A stretch of 64,000 nt of DNA from Deltaproteobacteria bacterium. Its GTDB lineage: Bacteria; JADJOY01. The notes under the pieces were generated by a model. It made no database searches. It was not told where the DNA came from and worked only from the letters and a program-made list of their open reading frames with translations. The translations under genes were made by a program, and so were the position numbers. The stretch lies in the NCBI GenBank assembly GCA_016713535.1, contig JADJOY010000030.1:76602-140601 (forward strand), read 5' to 3'. This document shows, piece by piece, positions 48,212-58,974 of this stretch (within the stretch, counting starts at the first letter, position 1; every line of letters starts with the position of its first letter).

Positions 48212-49864
48212 ATGAGGCATCGGCTCGGAGGGCGAGGATCGCTCGTGTGTGCGCTGGCTGCGATGCTCGCCGCCGCGGCGCCGGCGCCGGCGGCGCCGTA
48301 CGGCATCAACGCGCACGTGCCGGACGCGGCGCGGCTCGATCGCGCGGCGCAGGCGGGGATCGGCTGGATCCGCTGCGACTTCAACTGGACCATGCTCGAG
48401 CCCGCCCAGGACCAGTTCGCCTGGGCGATCTTCGATCAGCTCGTCGCGCTGGCGAACGCACGCGGGCTCCAGATCTACGCGACGATCGCGTACACGCCGT
48501 CGTGGGCGAACGGCGGCCAGGGCGGCAACGTGCCGCCCTCGAATCCGGCCGACTGGTACGCCGCGGTGTTCCAGATCGTGAGTCGCTACAAGGGCTCGGT
48601 ACACCACTGGGGGATGTGGAACGAGCCGAACCTGGGTGATTTCTGGAGCGGCACGCGTACCCAGTACATCCAGGACATCCTCGTGAACGGCGCCGCCGCG
48701 GTGAAGGCCGCGGATCCCACCGCGCTGGTCGCGGGGCCCGATCTCGCGCACTTGAACTCGGGGAAGTGGGACCAGTGGCTCCGCGACGTGCTGCTGCAGG
48801 CCGGCGGCTCGCTCGACATCGTCACCCACCACCAGTACTCGGACGACGCGTACGGGACGCTCGACGCCCTCGACGGTCCCCTCAACGTCGCGAGCGTCAA
48901 GAAGATCATCGACGCGAACGGCGGCGGCTCGAAGCCGTTCTGGCTCACCGAGACCGGCTGGACCTCGAACGAGGTCGGCGAGCCCGATCAGGCGGACTTC
49001 TACCTCGAGCTCCTCGACGGCATGAACGCGCGTCCGTGGTGGCAGCGCATCTTTTTCTACGAGCTCATGGACGACCCCAACATCACCTCCAAGTGGGGGG
49101 TGCTGCGCAGCGACCTGAGCGCGAAGGAGAGCTACGCCGCGTACGCGGATCTCGTCGCGCTACGGCCGAACGGCGGGCGCCAGGCTCTTCCCGGTGGCGG
49201 CGCGACCTGGGAGGCGGAGAGCCAGCTCAACCACCAGGTCGGCCACGCCGACGGCTCGGCGTGGACCGCGACACCCGCCCTCGATCCGCAGGGCTACCTC
49301 GCGTTCGGGCCGTACACCACGGCGCTCCCGGGAGGGCTCGTGCTCGAGGCGCGCTTCCGGCTGCGCTCGTCGGTGGCGGGAGGTGCCGCAACCGTCGCGC
49401 GCGTCGAGGTCTACGACGCGAGCCGCTCGAACGTGCTGGTGCAGCACGACGTGCTCGCCAGCGAGTTCCCGAGTGCTTCGAGCTGGATCGACGTGGCGGT
49501 CCAGTTCACGCCGCTCACGACCCACGAGATCGAGCTGCGCACCTACTTCAGCGACGTGGCCGAGGTGAGCCTCGACCGCGTCACCGTGGTGGAGACCGGG
49601 CTCAGGCCGGGGCCGCCGGCCGCGGGTGGCTGCGGCACGATCGGGACGATCGGCGGCACCGCCGCGCCGAGTGCCGACCTCACGCCGTGGGTGGGGCTGG
49701 CGGTGCTGGCGCTCGCGCGTGGCCGGTCGATCCGGTCGCGAAGGATCGCGACCCTCGAGCGTGGAGGGCTGCGGTCCCTCGCAGCCGCGCGTTCGCGGCT
49801 GAAGGATGCGGGCCGGGCGGGCCAGCCGGGTCCGCGACGTGCCACCCTGCGGTCCGCCGCGTGA
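48212..49864 (+). CDS. GH39-like secreted glycoside hydrolase with sorting-tail-like C-terminus
   Basis: Signal peptide LAAMLAAAAPAPAAPYG. TIM barrel with WIRCDFNWTMLEP, acid/base Glu in HHWGMWNEPNLGD and nucleophile Glu in PFWLTETGWTS, as in clan A families such as GH39. A beta-sandwich follows (LEARFRLRSSVAGGAATVAR). Then GGCGTIGTIGG, a membrane-like LTPWVGLAVLALARG and an Arg cluster RSIRSRR, the Cys/TM/Arg plan of Myxococcales-type sorting tails. The frame then runs on through a repeat module (LERGGLRSLAAARSRL), so the last 45 residues are probably repeat-derived. Confidence 0.8.
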   Translation: MRHRLGGRGSLVCALAAMLAAAAPAPAAPYGINAHVPDAARLDRAAQAGIGWIRCDFNWTMLEPAQDQFAWAIFDQLVALANARGLQIYATIAYTPSWANGGQGGNVPPSNPADWYAAVFQIVSRYKGSVHHWGMWNEPNLGDFWSGTRTQYIQDILVNGAAAVKAADPTALVAGPDLAHLNSGKWDQWLRDVLLQAGGSLDIVTHHQYSDDAYGTLDALDGPLNVASVKKIIDANGGGSKPFWLTETGWTSNEVGEPDQADFYLELLDGMNARPWWQRIFFYELMDDPNITSKWGVLRSDLSAKESYAAYADLVALRPNGGRQALPGGGATWEAESQLNHQVGHADGSAWTATPALDPQGYLAFGPYTTALPGGLVLEARFRLRSSVAGGAATVARVEVYDASRSNVLVQHDVLASEFPSASSWIDVAVQFTPLTTHEIELRTYFSDVAEVSLDRVTVVETGLRPGPPAAGGCGTIGTIGGTAAPSADLTPWVGLAVLALARGRSIRSRRIATLERGGLRSLAAARSRLKDAGRAGQPGPRRATLRSAA

Positions 49865-49904
49865 GGCACGTCGCCGTGCGCGATCCGAGAGAGGACACAC
49901 CGCC

Positions 49905-50276
49905 ATGCTGAACCGCGCCGTGCTGATCGTGCGACCGAAGCAGCCGTATCTCGACTGGGCCGCGAGCCTCGATGACGCCGGGGTGCTGCCCGACCCGAGC
50001 GGAGAGCAGACCGCCTACCTCATCCCCGACTGCGAGACCGAGGAAGAGACCTGGGACTTCATCGAGGCGGCGAGCGGCGAGGTGTTCGAGCGCGAGCTCT
50101 TCGGCTGGAGCGCCGACCCCGAGCGCTGGCCCGAGAACCGCGACTTCGCGACCTTCCAGGAGTGGTTCTCGATCGAGGTCCACACCGTCGTCGAGGACCT
50201 CGTCGACGACGAGCTCATCGACGACCACGAGGAGCTGCTGGGCGACGACGAGGCCGAGCCCGACGCGGAGGACTGA
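49905..50276 (+). CDS. Small acidic conserved hypothetical protein
   Basis: A 123-residue protein starting at the ATG in CCGCCATGCTG. It begins MLNRAVLIVRPKQPYLDWAA and ends in an acidic run (LLGDDEAEPDAED). I recall similar hypothetical proteins in proteobacteria, beginning with the same RAVLIVRPKQPFLDW-type strand, but no function is assigned. It has no signal peptide. Confidence 0.72.
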   Translation: MLNRAVLIVRPKQPYLDWAASLDDAGVLPDPSGEQTAYLIPDCETEEETWDFIEAASGEVFERELFGWSADPERWPENRDFATFQEWFSIEVHTVVEDLVDDELIDDHEELLGDDEAEPDAED

Positions 50277-50279
50277 GCG

Positions 50280-50398
50280 CGCCGGCGCGGCGGGAGCCGC
50301 GCCCGCTGAGGGTCGCCGTCGCGTCGCTTCGGAGGGACCGCCTCCGGCGGTCCGCGACCAGCGCCGCGCGGTCGCGCCCGGCTCGGGCCGATCGCCGC
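50280..50398. repeat. Intergenic hairpin module
   Basis: GGAGGGACCGCCTCCGGCGG and GTCCGC form a hairpin of the same family as in the tandem array. It lies between convergent genes and may also act as a terminator. Confidence 0.55.
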
Positions 50399-50914
50399 TC
50401 ACCCCGCGGCGGCGGTGGCGTCGATGTCGACGAGGCGCTGGCCGCGCTCGACGACCTGGCCGACCTGCACCAGCACCGCCGCGACGGTGCCGTCGTGGGG
50501 GGCCTTGACCTGGAGCTCCATCTTCTTGGCCTCGGCGAGCACCAGCGTCTGGCCGGCCTTCACGGTGGCGCCGGGGTCGACGAGCACGGCGCGGACCTGG
50601 CCGGGCATGGTGGCCTCGAGCACGTCGTGGCCGCTCTCGCTGGCGCTGCCGGCGCGGCGCCTGGGCGAGCCGTCGATGCGCTCGAGCTGCCAGGTGCGAT
50701 CTCCGATCGCCACCCAGCGGCGCGTGCCGACCGCCGCGACGTAGGCGGAGCGCCGCACGCCGCCGATCGTGAGCTCGAGCCGGCCGCCCGCGTGCGGCTT
50801 GACCGTGATGTCGTGAGCGCGGCCGTCGATCACCACGCGCCAGCCGTCGCCGACACGCTCGATCGCGACCCCGTGCGGGGCGTGGTCGCCGGCCTTGTAG
50901 TGGAAGCCGCTCAC
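50399..50914 (-). CDS. Biotin carboxyl carrier subunit of an acyl-CoA carboxylase
   Basis: A 171-residue carrier with C-terminal biotinyl domain: LEATMPGQVRAVLVDPGATV, KAGQTLVLAEAKKMELQVKA. The expected attachment motif is AMKM; here the residue before the target Lys is Lys (AKKM). The N-terminal part resembles the BT domain region of MccA-type subunits. It is read from the GTG at 50914 that overlaps the stop of the biotin carboxylase gene, so the usual fused alpha subunit is split into two polypeptides. Confidence 0.85.
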   Translation of the reverse strand: MSGFHYKAGDHAPHGVAIERVGDGWRVVIDGRAHDITVKPHAGGRLELTIGGVRRSAYVAAVGTRRWVAIGDRTWQLERIDGSPRRRAGSASESGHDVLEATMPGQVRAVLVDPGATVKAGQTLVLAEAKKMELQVKAPHDGTVAAVLVQVGQVVERGQRLVDIDATAAAG

Positions 50915-52452
50915 GACGCCGACCCCTCTCGTCCGCCGCCGCCGAGCCGGAAGCCGTCGGTGCGCCGCCACGGCCCCCACGCGTCCGCGCCGCCCGCGGT
51001 GGCTGCGGCACAGCCGCTCGCCGCCGCCGCGGCACCGCCGCCGAGCGCGTCCGCGAGCGCCGCCGCGATCAGCACCTCGTCGGGCGGAACCTCGCGGGCC
51101 GGCTGCCAGTCGCTCATGTGCTGGTCGATGAAGCGCGTGGTGGCGCCGCCGCGCTGGAAGACCTCGTGGTCGAGGACGTCGCGCAGGAGCGGCAGGTTGG
51201 TGGTGACGCCGAGGATCACGTACTCGCCGAGGGCCTTCTGCATGCGGCGGATCGCGCTCGCCCGGTCCTCGGCGAGGACCACGAGCTTGGCGATCATCGG
51301 GTCGTAGTGATGGGTGATGACGTCGCCGCTCGCCACGCCAGAGTCCACGCGCACGCCCGGTCCGCGCGGCTCGACCACCGTGAAGAGCGGGCCGGTGTCG
51401 GGGAGGAAGCCGTTGCCGGGATCCTCGGCGTAGACCCGGCACTCGAGCGCGTGGCCGCGCTGGCTGAGCTGGTCCTGGTCGAAGGGCAGCGGCTCGCCGG
51501 CGGCGACGCGGAGCTGCGCCTGCACCAGGTCGCGGCCCGTCACCAGCTCGGTGATCGGGTGCTCGACCTGCAAGCGCGTGTTCATCTCCAGGAAGTAGAA
51601 GTCCTTGTCGGGGCCGAGCAGGAACTCGATGGTGCCGGCGTTCTCGTAGTCGACGGCGCGCGCGGCCGCGACCGCCGCCGCGCCCATGCGCCGCCGCAGG
51701 TCCTCGTCGACGACGGGCGAGGGTGTCTCCTCGACGATCTTCTGGTGCCGCCGCTGCACCGAGCACTCGCGCTCGAAGAGGTGCACCACGTGGCCGTGGC
51801 GGTCGGCGAGCACCTGGAACTCGATGTGGCGGGCGCCGTCGAAGTACTTCTCGAGGTAGATGCGGTCGTCGCCGAAGGCGTGCGCGGCCTCGCGGCGCGC
51901 GCCACCGATGGCCTCGCGAGCCTCGGCTGCGGCGTTGACCACGCGCATGCCCTTGCCGCCGCCCCCGGCGGTGGCCTTGACCAGCACCGGGTAGCCGATG
52001 CGGTCGGCGGCGGCCGCGAGGTCGTCGTCCTGCTGGCTCTCCTGATAACCGGGGACGATCGGCACGCCCGCCTTGGCCATCGCCGCGCGCGCCGAGGTCT
52101 TGTGGCCCATGGCGCGCATCGCGGCGCCGCTCGGGCCGATGAACGTGAGCCCCGCGTCGCGCACCGCGTCCGCGAACACCGGGTTCTCGGAGAGGAAGCC
52201 GTAGCCGGGGTGGATCGCCTGGGCGCCGGTGGCGCGCGCCGCGTCGAGGATGCGGTCCTCGAGGAGGTACGACTGGGCCGCGGGCGCCGGGCCGATCTCG
52301 ACCGCCTCGTCGGCCATGCGCACGTGCATCGAGTCGCGGTCGGCCTCCGAGTGCACGGCGACGGTGGCGACGCCGAGCTCGCGGCACGAGCGCATCACCC
52401 GCACGGCGATCTCGCCGCGGTTGGCGATCAGGATCTTGCGGAAGGGAGGCAT
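50911..52452 (-). CDS. Biotin carboxylase subunit (methylcrotonyl-CoA carboxylase alpha-like)
   Basis: A 513-residue ATP-grasp biotin carboxylase: KILIANRGEIAVRVMRSCRE, HPGYGFLSENPVFAD, TAGGGGKGMRVV, HHHxx-type EFQVLADRHGHVVHLFEREC, and the active-site EMNTRLQVEHPITELVTG. It carboxylates biotin on the downstream carrier. Order beta subunit, biotin carboxylase, carrier on the minus strand, and the close match of the beta subunit to LiuB/MccB, indicate methylcrotonyl-CoA carboxylase of leucine and isovalerate breakdown. Confidence 0.92.
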   Translation of the reverse strand: MPPFRKILIANRGEIAVRVMRSCRELGVATVAVHSEADRDSMHVRMADEAVEIGPAPAAQSYLLEDRILDAARATGAQAIHPGYGFLSENPVFADAVRDAGLTFIGPSGAAMRAMGHKTSARAAMAKAGVPIVPGYQESQQDDDLAAAADRIGYPVLVKATAGGGGKGMRVVNAAAEAREAIGGARREAAHAFGDDRIYLEKYFDGARHIEFQVLADRHGHVVHLFERECSVQRRHQKIVEETPSPVVDEDLRRRMGAAAVAAARAVDYENAGTIEFLLGPDKDFYFLEMNTRLQVEHPITELVTGRDLVQAQLRVAAGEPLPFDQDQLSQRGHALECRVYAEDPGNGFLPDTGPLFTVVEPRGPGVRVDSGVASGDVITHHYDPMIAKLVVLAEDRASAIRRMQKALGEYVILGVTTNLPLLRDVLDHEVFQRGGATTRFIDQHMSDWQPAREVPPDEVLIAAALADALGGGAAAAASGCAAATAGGADAWGPWRRTDGFRLGGGGREGSAS

Positions 52453-52480
52453 CGTCAGGGTTCGCCTGCTACCGGTCTCC

Positions 52481-52545
52481 GTAGCGCGGGGGCTCGTCCC
52501 CCGCCGGAACCGCTGCGGGGGACGAGCCCCCGCGCTACGAGCGCA
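52481..52545. repeat. Palindromic element, related to the 8530-8627 insert
   Basis: GTAGCGCGGGGGCTCGTCCC and its inverted partner GGGGGACGAGCCCCCGCGCT form an almost perfect hairpin with a short GGAACC-type loop, followed by ACGAGCGCATCGAT. It sits in the spacer between the two carboxylase genes. Confidence 0.85.
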
Positions 52546-52557
52546 TCGATCATCCGG

Positions 52558-54167
<1,610 letters not shown>

Positions 54168-54413
54168 GGCCGCGGGATCGTACGTGCCGTGTCGCGGACG
54201 TGGCAACGGCGCCGCGTGCTCCACGGATCCCATTCCCTCCCGCCGCGTGATCGCCGTGCGGCGCTGCCCCGATGACGCGCGGCCGTGGCACATCGGGCAG
54301 CGGCTTCACCGGGCGAGTCGGCAGTGGTAGAGGTAATCGTGTAGTCCGACGTGCGAGCGCAGACCCGCCAGCGAGCGTGGTGCTCAGCCAACCCTTTTGA
54401 GGGCCCACCGACG

Positions 54414-55145
54414 ATGGAAGCGAGTGCCGGACGGATCGTGCTGGTCGAGGACATGCCGTTCGCGGGCGCCGGCCTCGGGCGGCTTCTCGAGCTCTACGGC
54501 TATCAGGTTCAGGTCGCGGGCAGCTACGAGGCGGCGCTCTCCGAGTGCCGCTCCGGGATCGCGCCGGCGGTGCTGATCACCAACGCGTGCGCGGCCCGCG
54601 ACGCCCTCGGCGCGTTCCTCGATCGCGCACACGCCGAGAAGGCGCTCTCCGGCATCGGCGTGATCGTGGTCGCGCGGCTGGCCGAGCTCGAGGACGGGGC
54701 CTTCTACGGGCTCGGCGTCGAAGCCGCCGTGGACGTCAACGCGATCCCGGAGGAGCTGATCTTCCGCGTCAACGAGGCGCTCTTCCAGGGCCGCAATCTG
54801 CGCCGCTACGCGCGCGTCTTCACCAACCTGCCGGTCAACTGCACGGTGGGCGAGCGCAGCGTCGAGGGGCGGGTGACCAACGTCGGGCAGGGCGGAGCGT
54901 TCGTGCAGAGCGACTCCAAGATCGCGCACGGCGACTCCGTGCGGTTCCGGATCCGCCTGCCCGGCGCGGTCGTGGCCTCGGGCGAGGCCGAGGTGCGCTT
55001 CATCGTGGACCGCGAGCCGATGGCCGGCGCCATGAAGCTCTCGGGCTTCGGCCTCGAGTTCGGGCGCATGGACGGCAACAGCGCCGACTCGATCGCGCGG
55101 TTCGTGGGCGAGGTCCAGACCGAGCTGCGCGTGCTCCTCGGCTGA
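54414..55145 (+). CDS. Pseudo-receiver plus PilZ domain protein
   Basis: A 243-residue protein. Residues 7-125 have a receiver-like fold (RIVLVEDMPFAGAGLGRLLE) but the phospho-acceptor position is Asn (VLITNACAA), and the conserved Thr and Lys are not recognisable. Residues 128-220 are a PilZ domain with RRYARV and NVGQGGAF, the c-di-GMP-binding pattern (RxxxR and [D/N]xSxxG, the latter altered). It is therefore a likely c-di-GMP or protein-protein switch that does not depend on phosphorylation. ATG at 54414. Confidence 0.8.
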   Translation: MEASAGRIVLVEDMPFAGAGLGRLLELYGYQVQVAGSYEAALSECRSGIAPAVLITNACAARDALGAFLDRAHAEKALSGIGVIVVARLAELEDGAFYGLGVEAAVDVNAIPEELIFRVNEALFQGRNLRRYARVFTNLPVNCTVGERSVEGRVTNVGQGGAFVQSDSKIAHGDSVRFRIRLPGAVVASGEAEVRFIVDREPMAGAMKLSGFGLEFGRMDGNSADSIARFVGEVQTELRVLLG

Positions 55146-55287
55146 CCGCGCCCCCTCCGCCGTGCGCCCAGCGTTCGGCACATCGTTTGAATCAGCCCTC
55201 TGGTGAGAGGCACCTCGACGGTCGACCCCGCCGAGGCTCGCCCACCACCGCCATCCGCACGGATGGCCTTCACAGAGGGGAAAAACG

Positions 55288-55482
55288 ATGACGTCGAAGC
55301 GCTCTTGTACGCGAACCTGGGCGGTTTGCACCGCTCTCCTGGCCTGTGCACTTGTTACAAGTGGTTGTCCGAGGAAGGGACCGGCCGAGCGCGCGGGCGA
55401 GAAGATCGACCGCGGGGTGGAGAAGGCGGGAGATAGCCTGGAGAAGGCCGGCGACAAGATCGAAGACGCCACCGACCGTTGA
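55288..55482 (+). CDS. Small lipoprotein with charged amphipathic repeat
   Basis: A 64-residue protein: signal peptide, lipobox LVTSGCPRKG, then an alternating Lys/Glu/Asp helix (AGEKIDRGVEKAGDSLEKAG). The overall plan resembles entericidin-like and other tiny envelope lipoproteins. ATG follows AGAGGGGAAAAACG. Confidence 0.75.
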   Translation: MTSKRSCTRTWAVCTALLACALVTSGCPRKGPAERAGEKIDRGVEKAGDSLEKAGDKIEDATDR

Positions 55483-55510
55483 GCTGCGTAACTCCCGGGA
55501 TGACGAGACC

Positions 55511-55693
55511 ATGGCCGAGACCCCCACGACGCCGCCCTGCCCGGAGTGCGGCAGTACCAACGTCGGGCCCTTCAGCAAGACCCTCGCGAAGCAACGTCCG
55601 CGCGACAAGACCGTGCGGATCCATCGCTGGGTCTGCCGGGCGTGCTCGCACCAGTGGTCGGACGAGTCGCGCGACGAGCGCCGTGGGGGGTGA
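55511..55693 (+). CDS. Small zinc-ribbon protein
   Basis: A 60-residue protein with two CxxC pairs, CPECGSTN and CRACSHQW, that would bind one zinc. No wider family is clear. Its stop touches the start region of the DUF4112 gene. Confidence 0.72.
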   Translation: MAETPTTPPCPECGSTNVGPFSKTLAKQRPRDKTVRIHRWVCRACSHQWSDESRDERRGG

Positions 55694-55695
55694 GC

Positions 55696-56169
55696 ATGGG
55701 CCCCAGCCAGGCGCGTGAGCTCGCCGCGACGCTCGCCGACCTGCTCGATCGGCGCTTCCGGCTCCCCGGCACGGACGTCCGGGTCGGCATCGATCCGCTG
55801 CTCGGCCTGATCCCGGGCGCGGGCGACGCGATCGCCGGAGTCCTCGGCTCGTTCATCGTGTACGTGGCCGCGGCGCAAGGCGTGCCGCGGATCACGCTGG
55901 TGCGAATGGCGCTCAACATCGCGCTCAACGGATTGCTCGGCGCGATCCCGGTCGCCGGCGATCTGTTCTCGTTCTGGTTCAAGAGCAACGTCCGCAACCT
56001 CGAGCTGCTCGAGCGCCACGCGCCGCTCGCCGGGCAGGGGCCGACGGCGCCCGACTGGGGCTTCGTGCTCGGACTGCTGGTCGTGCTGGCGGCGCTCGTC
56101 GCGGGCTCGATCGCCGCGCTGGTGTGGTTCGTGAAGCTCCTCTGGTACGCGCTTCCCGCCGGGAGCTGA
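55696..56169 (+). CDS. DUF4112 membrane protein
   Basis: The family signature RLPGTDVRVGIDPLLGLIPG is followed by two small-residue helices (GDAIAGVLGSFIVYVAAA, LLGAIPVAGDLFSFWF) and a C-terminal membrane helix. ATG at 55696; GTG at 55690 overlapping the upstream stop is an alternative start. Function unknown. Confidence 0.82.
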   Translation: MGPSQARELAATLADLLDRRFRLPGTDVRVGIDPLLGLIPGAGDAIAGVLGSFIVYVAAAQGVPRITLVRMALNIALNGLLGAIPVAGDLFSFWFKSNVRNLELLERHAPLAGQGPTAPDWGFVLGLLVVLAALVAGSIAALVWFVKLLWYALPAGS

Positions 56170-56174
56170 GCCGC

Positions 56175-56639
56175 ATGGCCACGACCGTCGTTCGGCAGCA
56201 CGTGAAGGCGCCGCGCGCGCGGGTCTATCGCGCGCTCCTCGACGCCGGCGACGTGGCGCGGTGGATGGTGCCGGACGGGATGTCGAGCCACGTGCACGTG
56301 TTCGAGCCCCGTGTGGGTGGGGCGTTCCGGATCTCGCTCACCTACGAGACGATGGAAGGGCAGGGGAAGACCACGCCTCACACCGACACGCACCACGGAC
56401 GCTTCGTGGCGCTGGTGCCGGATCGGGAGGTCGTCGAGGTCGTGGAGTTCGAGAGCGACGACGTCTCGATGCGAGGCAAGATGACGATCTCGATCTCGCT
56501 CGCGGACGGAGCGCACGGCGGGACCGACGTCGCGGCGATCCACGCGGGTCTGCCGGGTGGTGTGTCGCCCGCCGACAACGAGACCGGCTGGCGGATGGCC
56601 CTGGCCAAGCTCGCCGATCTGGTCGAGGCCGGAGCATGA
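56175..56639 (+). CDS. SRPBCC (AHSA1-type) domain protein
   Basis: A 154-residue helix-grip protein: VVRQHVKAPRARVYRALLDA, DVARWMVPDGMSSH, FEPRVGGAFRISLTYE, HHGRFVALVPDREVVEVVEF and a C-terminal helix NETGWRMALAKLADLVEAGA. AHSA1-type proteins bind hydrophobic ligands or assist partners. Four bases separate it from the upstream stop. Confidence 0.88.
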   Translation: MATTVVRQHVKAPRARVYRALLDAGDVARWMVPDGMSSHVHVFEPRVGGAFRISLTYETMEGQGKTTPHTDTHHGRFVALVPDREVVEVVEFESDDVSMRGKMTISISLADGAHGGTDVAAIHAGLPGGVSPADNETGWRMALAKLADLVEAGA

Positions 56640-56658
56640 GCCGAGCCGGGGTCGGCGC

Positions 56659-57246
56659 ATGAGCGGCCGCGGCGCGCCGGGCTCGCCGCTCGATCCCTTC
56701 ATCCCGCGGCCCGACGTGCGCGAGCGCTTCGAGATCGAGGTCCGGGCGCCGGCGGAGCGCGTGCTCGCCGCCGCCACCACCTTCGATCTCCAGTCGCCCC
56801 TCGCCATCCGCGCGATCTTCCGCGCCCGTGAGATCGTCATGGGCGCCGCGCCGGCGCCGCCGCGTGAGCCGAAGGGGCTGCTCGACGAGCTGCGCGGGCT
56901 CGGCTGGGGCGTGTTGCAGGAAGTTCCGGGGCGGTTCGTGGTGTGTGGCGCGTGGTGCGAGCCGTGGCGCGCCGACGTCCGCTTCCACGCCATTCCGTCC
57001 GCCGACTTCGCCGCGTACGCCGAGCCCGAGCGGGTGAAGATCGCGTGGACGCTCGAGGCGGAGCCGCTCGCGCCGGACCGCACGCGCTTCGGCCACGAGA
57101 CCCGCGTGGTCGCCACCGACGAGGCCGCGCGACGTCGCTTTCGCGGCTACTGGAGGTGGGCGCGCTTCGGCATCATCTCCATCCGCTTGCTGCTCATGCC
57201 GGCCGTGCGCCGCGCCGCCGAGCGCGAGTGGCGGGGGCATCGCTGA
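56659..57246 (+). CDS. Hypothetical protein, possibly SRPBCC-like
   Basis: A 195-residue protein with RERFEIEVRAPAERVLAAAT and FGHETRVVATDEAARRRFRG, features of ligand-binding SRPBCC folds, and a C-terminal Arg-rich end. Reading resembles 'polyketide cyclase' type relatives in Actinobacteria and Deltaproteobacteria. The call is tentative. Follows the AHSA1 gene. Confidence 0.6.
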   Translation: MSGRGAPGSPLDPFIPRPDVRERFEIEVRAPAERVLAAATTFDLQSPLAIRAIFRAREIVMGAAPAPPREPKGLLDELRGLGWGVLQEVPGRFVVCGAWCEPWRADVRFHAIPSADFAAYAEPERVKIAWTLEAEPLAPDRTRFGHETRVVATDEAARRRFRGYWRWARFGIISIRLLLMPAVRRAAEREWRGHR

Positions 57247-57334
57247 CGAAGGGTTCGAAGGCGTGGCGGGCAGGCGCCTCCGGCGCCGTGCTCCGTCGGC
57301 GCCGCGGCGCGTCTCCTGTAAGCTCGCCGCCGCC

Positions 57335-58096
57335 ATGAGCCCCGTGTCGTGTCACGGCTCCCAGCGGACCCGCGCCTTCGGAGAGCTGGTGCTCGGCGCC
57401 GAGCCGCGGATCGTGGCCGTCGTGGCCGCGCCCGACGTGGCGGCGACCGCGCGGCGGGCGCGCGAGCAGGGCGCCGATGTGATCGAGGTGCGCCTCGACC
57501 GGGACCCCGAGCTGAGCGCGGACCGCGCGCGTGCGGCGCTGCGGGCCGCCCGGGAGGCCGCGGGGCTGCCACTCGTGGCGACGATCCGCCTCGCGAGCGA
57601 GCTCGGTGAGTGGAGTCGTCCCGACGCCGAACGGCTGCCGATCTTCGAGGTGGCCGCGGCCGAGGCGGAGCTGGTCGACGTGGAGCTCGCCGCGCGGGAA
57701 ATTCGCGCGCAGGTGGTGGCGCTGGCGCGCCGCAACGGGCGCGGCGTGATCCTCTCGCACCACGATGTCCGCGAGACTCCCGCCACCGCGGTGCTCGCCG
57801 CGCTCGCCGCCGAGGCGGTCGAGGAGGTCGGCGCGGACGTGTTCAAGGTCTGCCCGATGGCGCGTGGGCCGCTCGACGTCGCGCGCTTGCTCTCGTTCGT
57901 GCAGGAATTCCGGGATCGCTACGAGCGCGCCCAGGTCGTCGGCATGGCGCTCGGCGCCGAGGGCTCGATCAGCCGCGTCATGGGGCCGGTGTTCGGCTCG
58001 TGCCTGACCTACGGCTTCGTCGAGGGCGACGCTCCCGCGGCCCCCGGCCAGCTCCCGATCCGCGAGCTGCGCGAGCGCTACGCGCGCGGGGTCTGA
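57335..58096 (+). CDS. aroD: Type I 3-dehydroquinate dehydratase
   Basis: Third step of the shikimate pathway. Seen: [11 protein letters not shown] (substrate Glu/Arg), His in [14 protein letters not shown], Schiff-base Lys in [16 protein letters not shown], and the loop [14 protein letters not shown]. Length 253 fits. No other aro gene is adjacent. Confidence 0.92.
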   Translation: MSPVSCHGSQRTRAFGELVLGAEPRIVAVVAAPDVAATARRAREQGADVIEVRLDRDPELSADRARAALRAAREAAGLPLVATIRLASELGEWSRPDAERLPIFEVAAAEAELVDVELAAREIRAQVVALARRNGRGVILSHHDVRETPATAVLAALAAEAVEEVGADVFKVCPMARGPLDVARLLSFVQEFRDRYERAQVVGMALGAEGSISRVMGPVFGSCLTYGFVEGDAPAAPGQLPIRELRERYARGV

Positions 58097-58127
58097 CCTG
58101 GCCGCGGGGATCGCGGCGATCACGCCT

Positions 58128-58682
58128 GTGGACGCCGAGCTCGCGCGCATCAGCAAGTTCCTGAGCTTGGTGCTGCGCCATCGGCCCGAGGTGATCGGGC
58201 TGCGTCTCGACGAGCGCGGGTGGGTGGACGTGGACGAGCTGCTCCGGTGCGCGAGCGAGCACGGGCGTCCACTCAGCCGCGACACCCTCGACGCGGTGGT
58301 CGCGACCAACGACAAGCAGCGCTTCGCGTTCAGCGACGACCGGACGCGGATCCGGGCCAGCCAGGGGCACTCGCTCGCCGTCGACCTCGCCCTCGAGGCG
58401 CGTGAGCCGCCCGAAGTGCTCTTCCACGGCACCGCCACCCGCTTTCTTGCGGCGATCCTCGCGCAGGGGCTGACGGCTCGCACCCGCCAGCACGTCCACC
58501 TCTCGCGCGACGTCGAGACCGCGACCCAGGTCGGCGCCCGCCACGGTCAGCCCGTCGTGCTGCGGGTCGCCGCCGGCGCCATGTTCCGCGCCGGCGCCCT
58601 CTTCTTCCTGTCCGCCAACGGCGTGTGGCTCACGAACCGAGTGGCGCCCGAGCACCTCGCGCTCGAGCGGGGCCGGCACTGA
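58128..58682 (+). CDS. kptA: RNA 2'-phosphotransferase (Tpt1/KptA family)
   Basis: Removes a 2'-phosphate from RNA using NAD and releases ADP-ribose 1''-2'' cyclic phosphate. Family marks: [84 protein letters not shown]. Length 184 is typical. Just downstream are a toxin-antitoxin pair and an ADP-ribosylglycohydrolase. Confidence 0.95.
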   Translation: MDAELARISKFLSLVLRHRPEVIGLRLDERGWVDVDELLRCASEHGRPLSRDTLDAVVATNDKQRFAFSDDRTRIRASQGHSLAVDLALEAREPPEVLFHGTATRFLAAILAQGLTARTRQHVHLSRDVETATQVGARHGQPVVLRVAAGAMFRAGALFFLSANGVWLTNRVAPEHLALERGRH

Positions 58683-58712
58683 TCCGGGCGCATTGCGGCA
58701 CGCCAATCGAGT

Positions 58713-58962
<250 letters not shown>

Positions 58963-58974
58963 AGGGCGTCCGGC

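Noticed and set aside
44179-48393. Longer kinase start at 48393
   Set aside because: The extra 119 residues are antisense to the divergent GH39-like gene and the ATG at 48036 sits just before the kinase domain.
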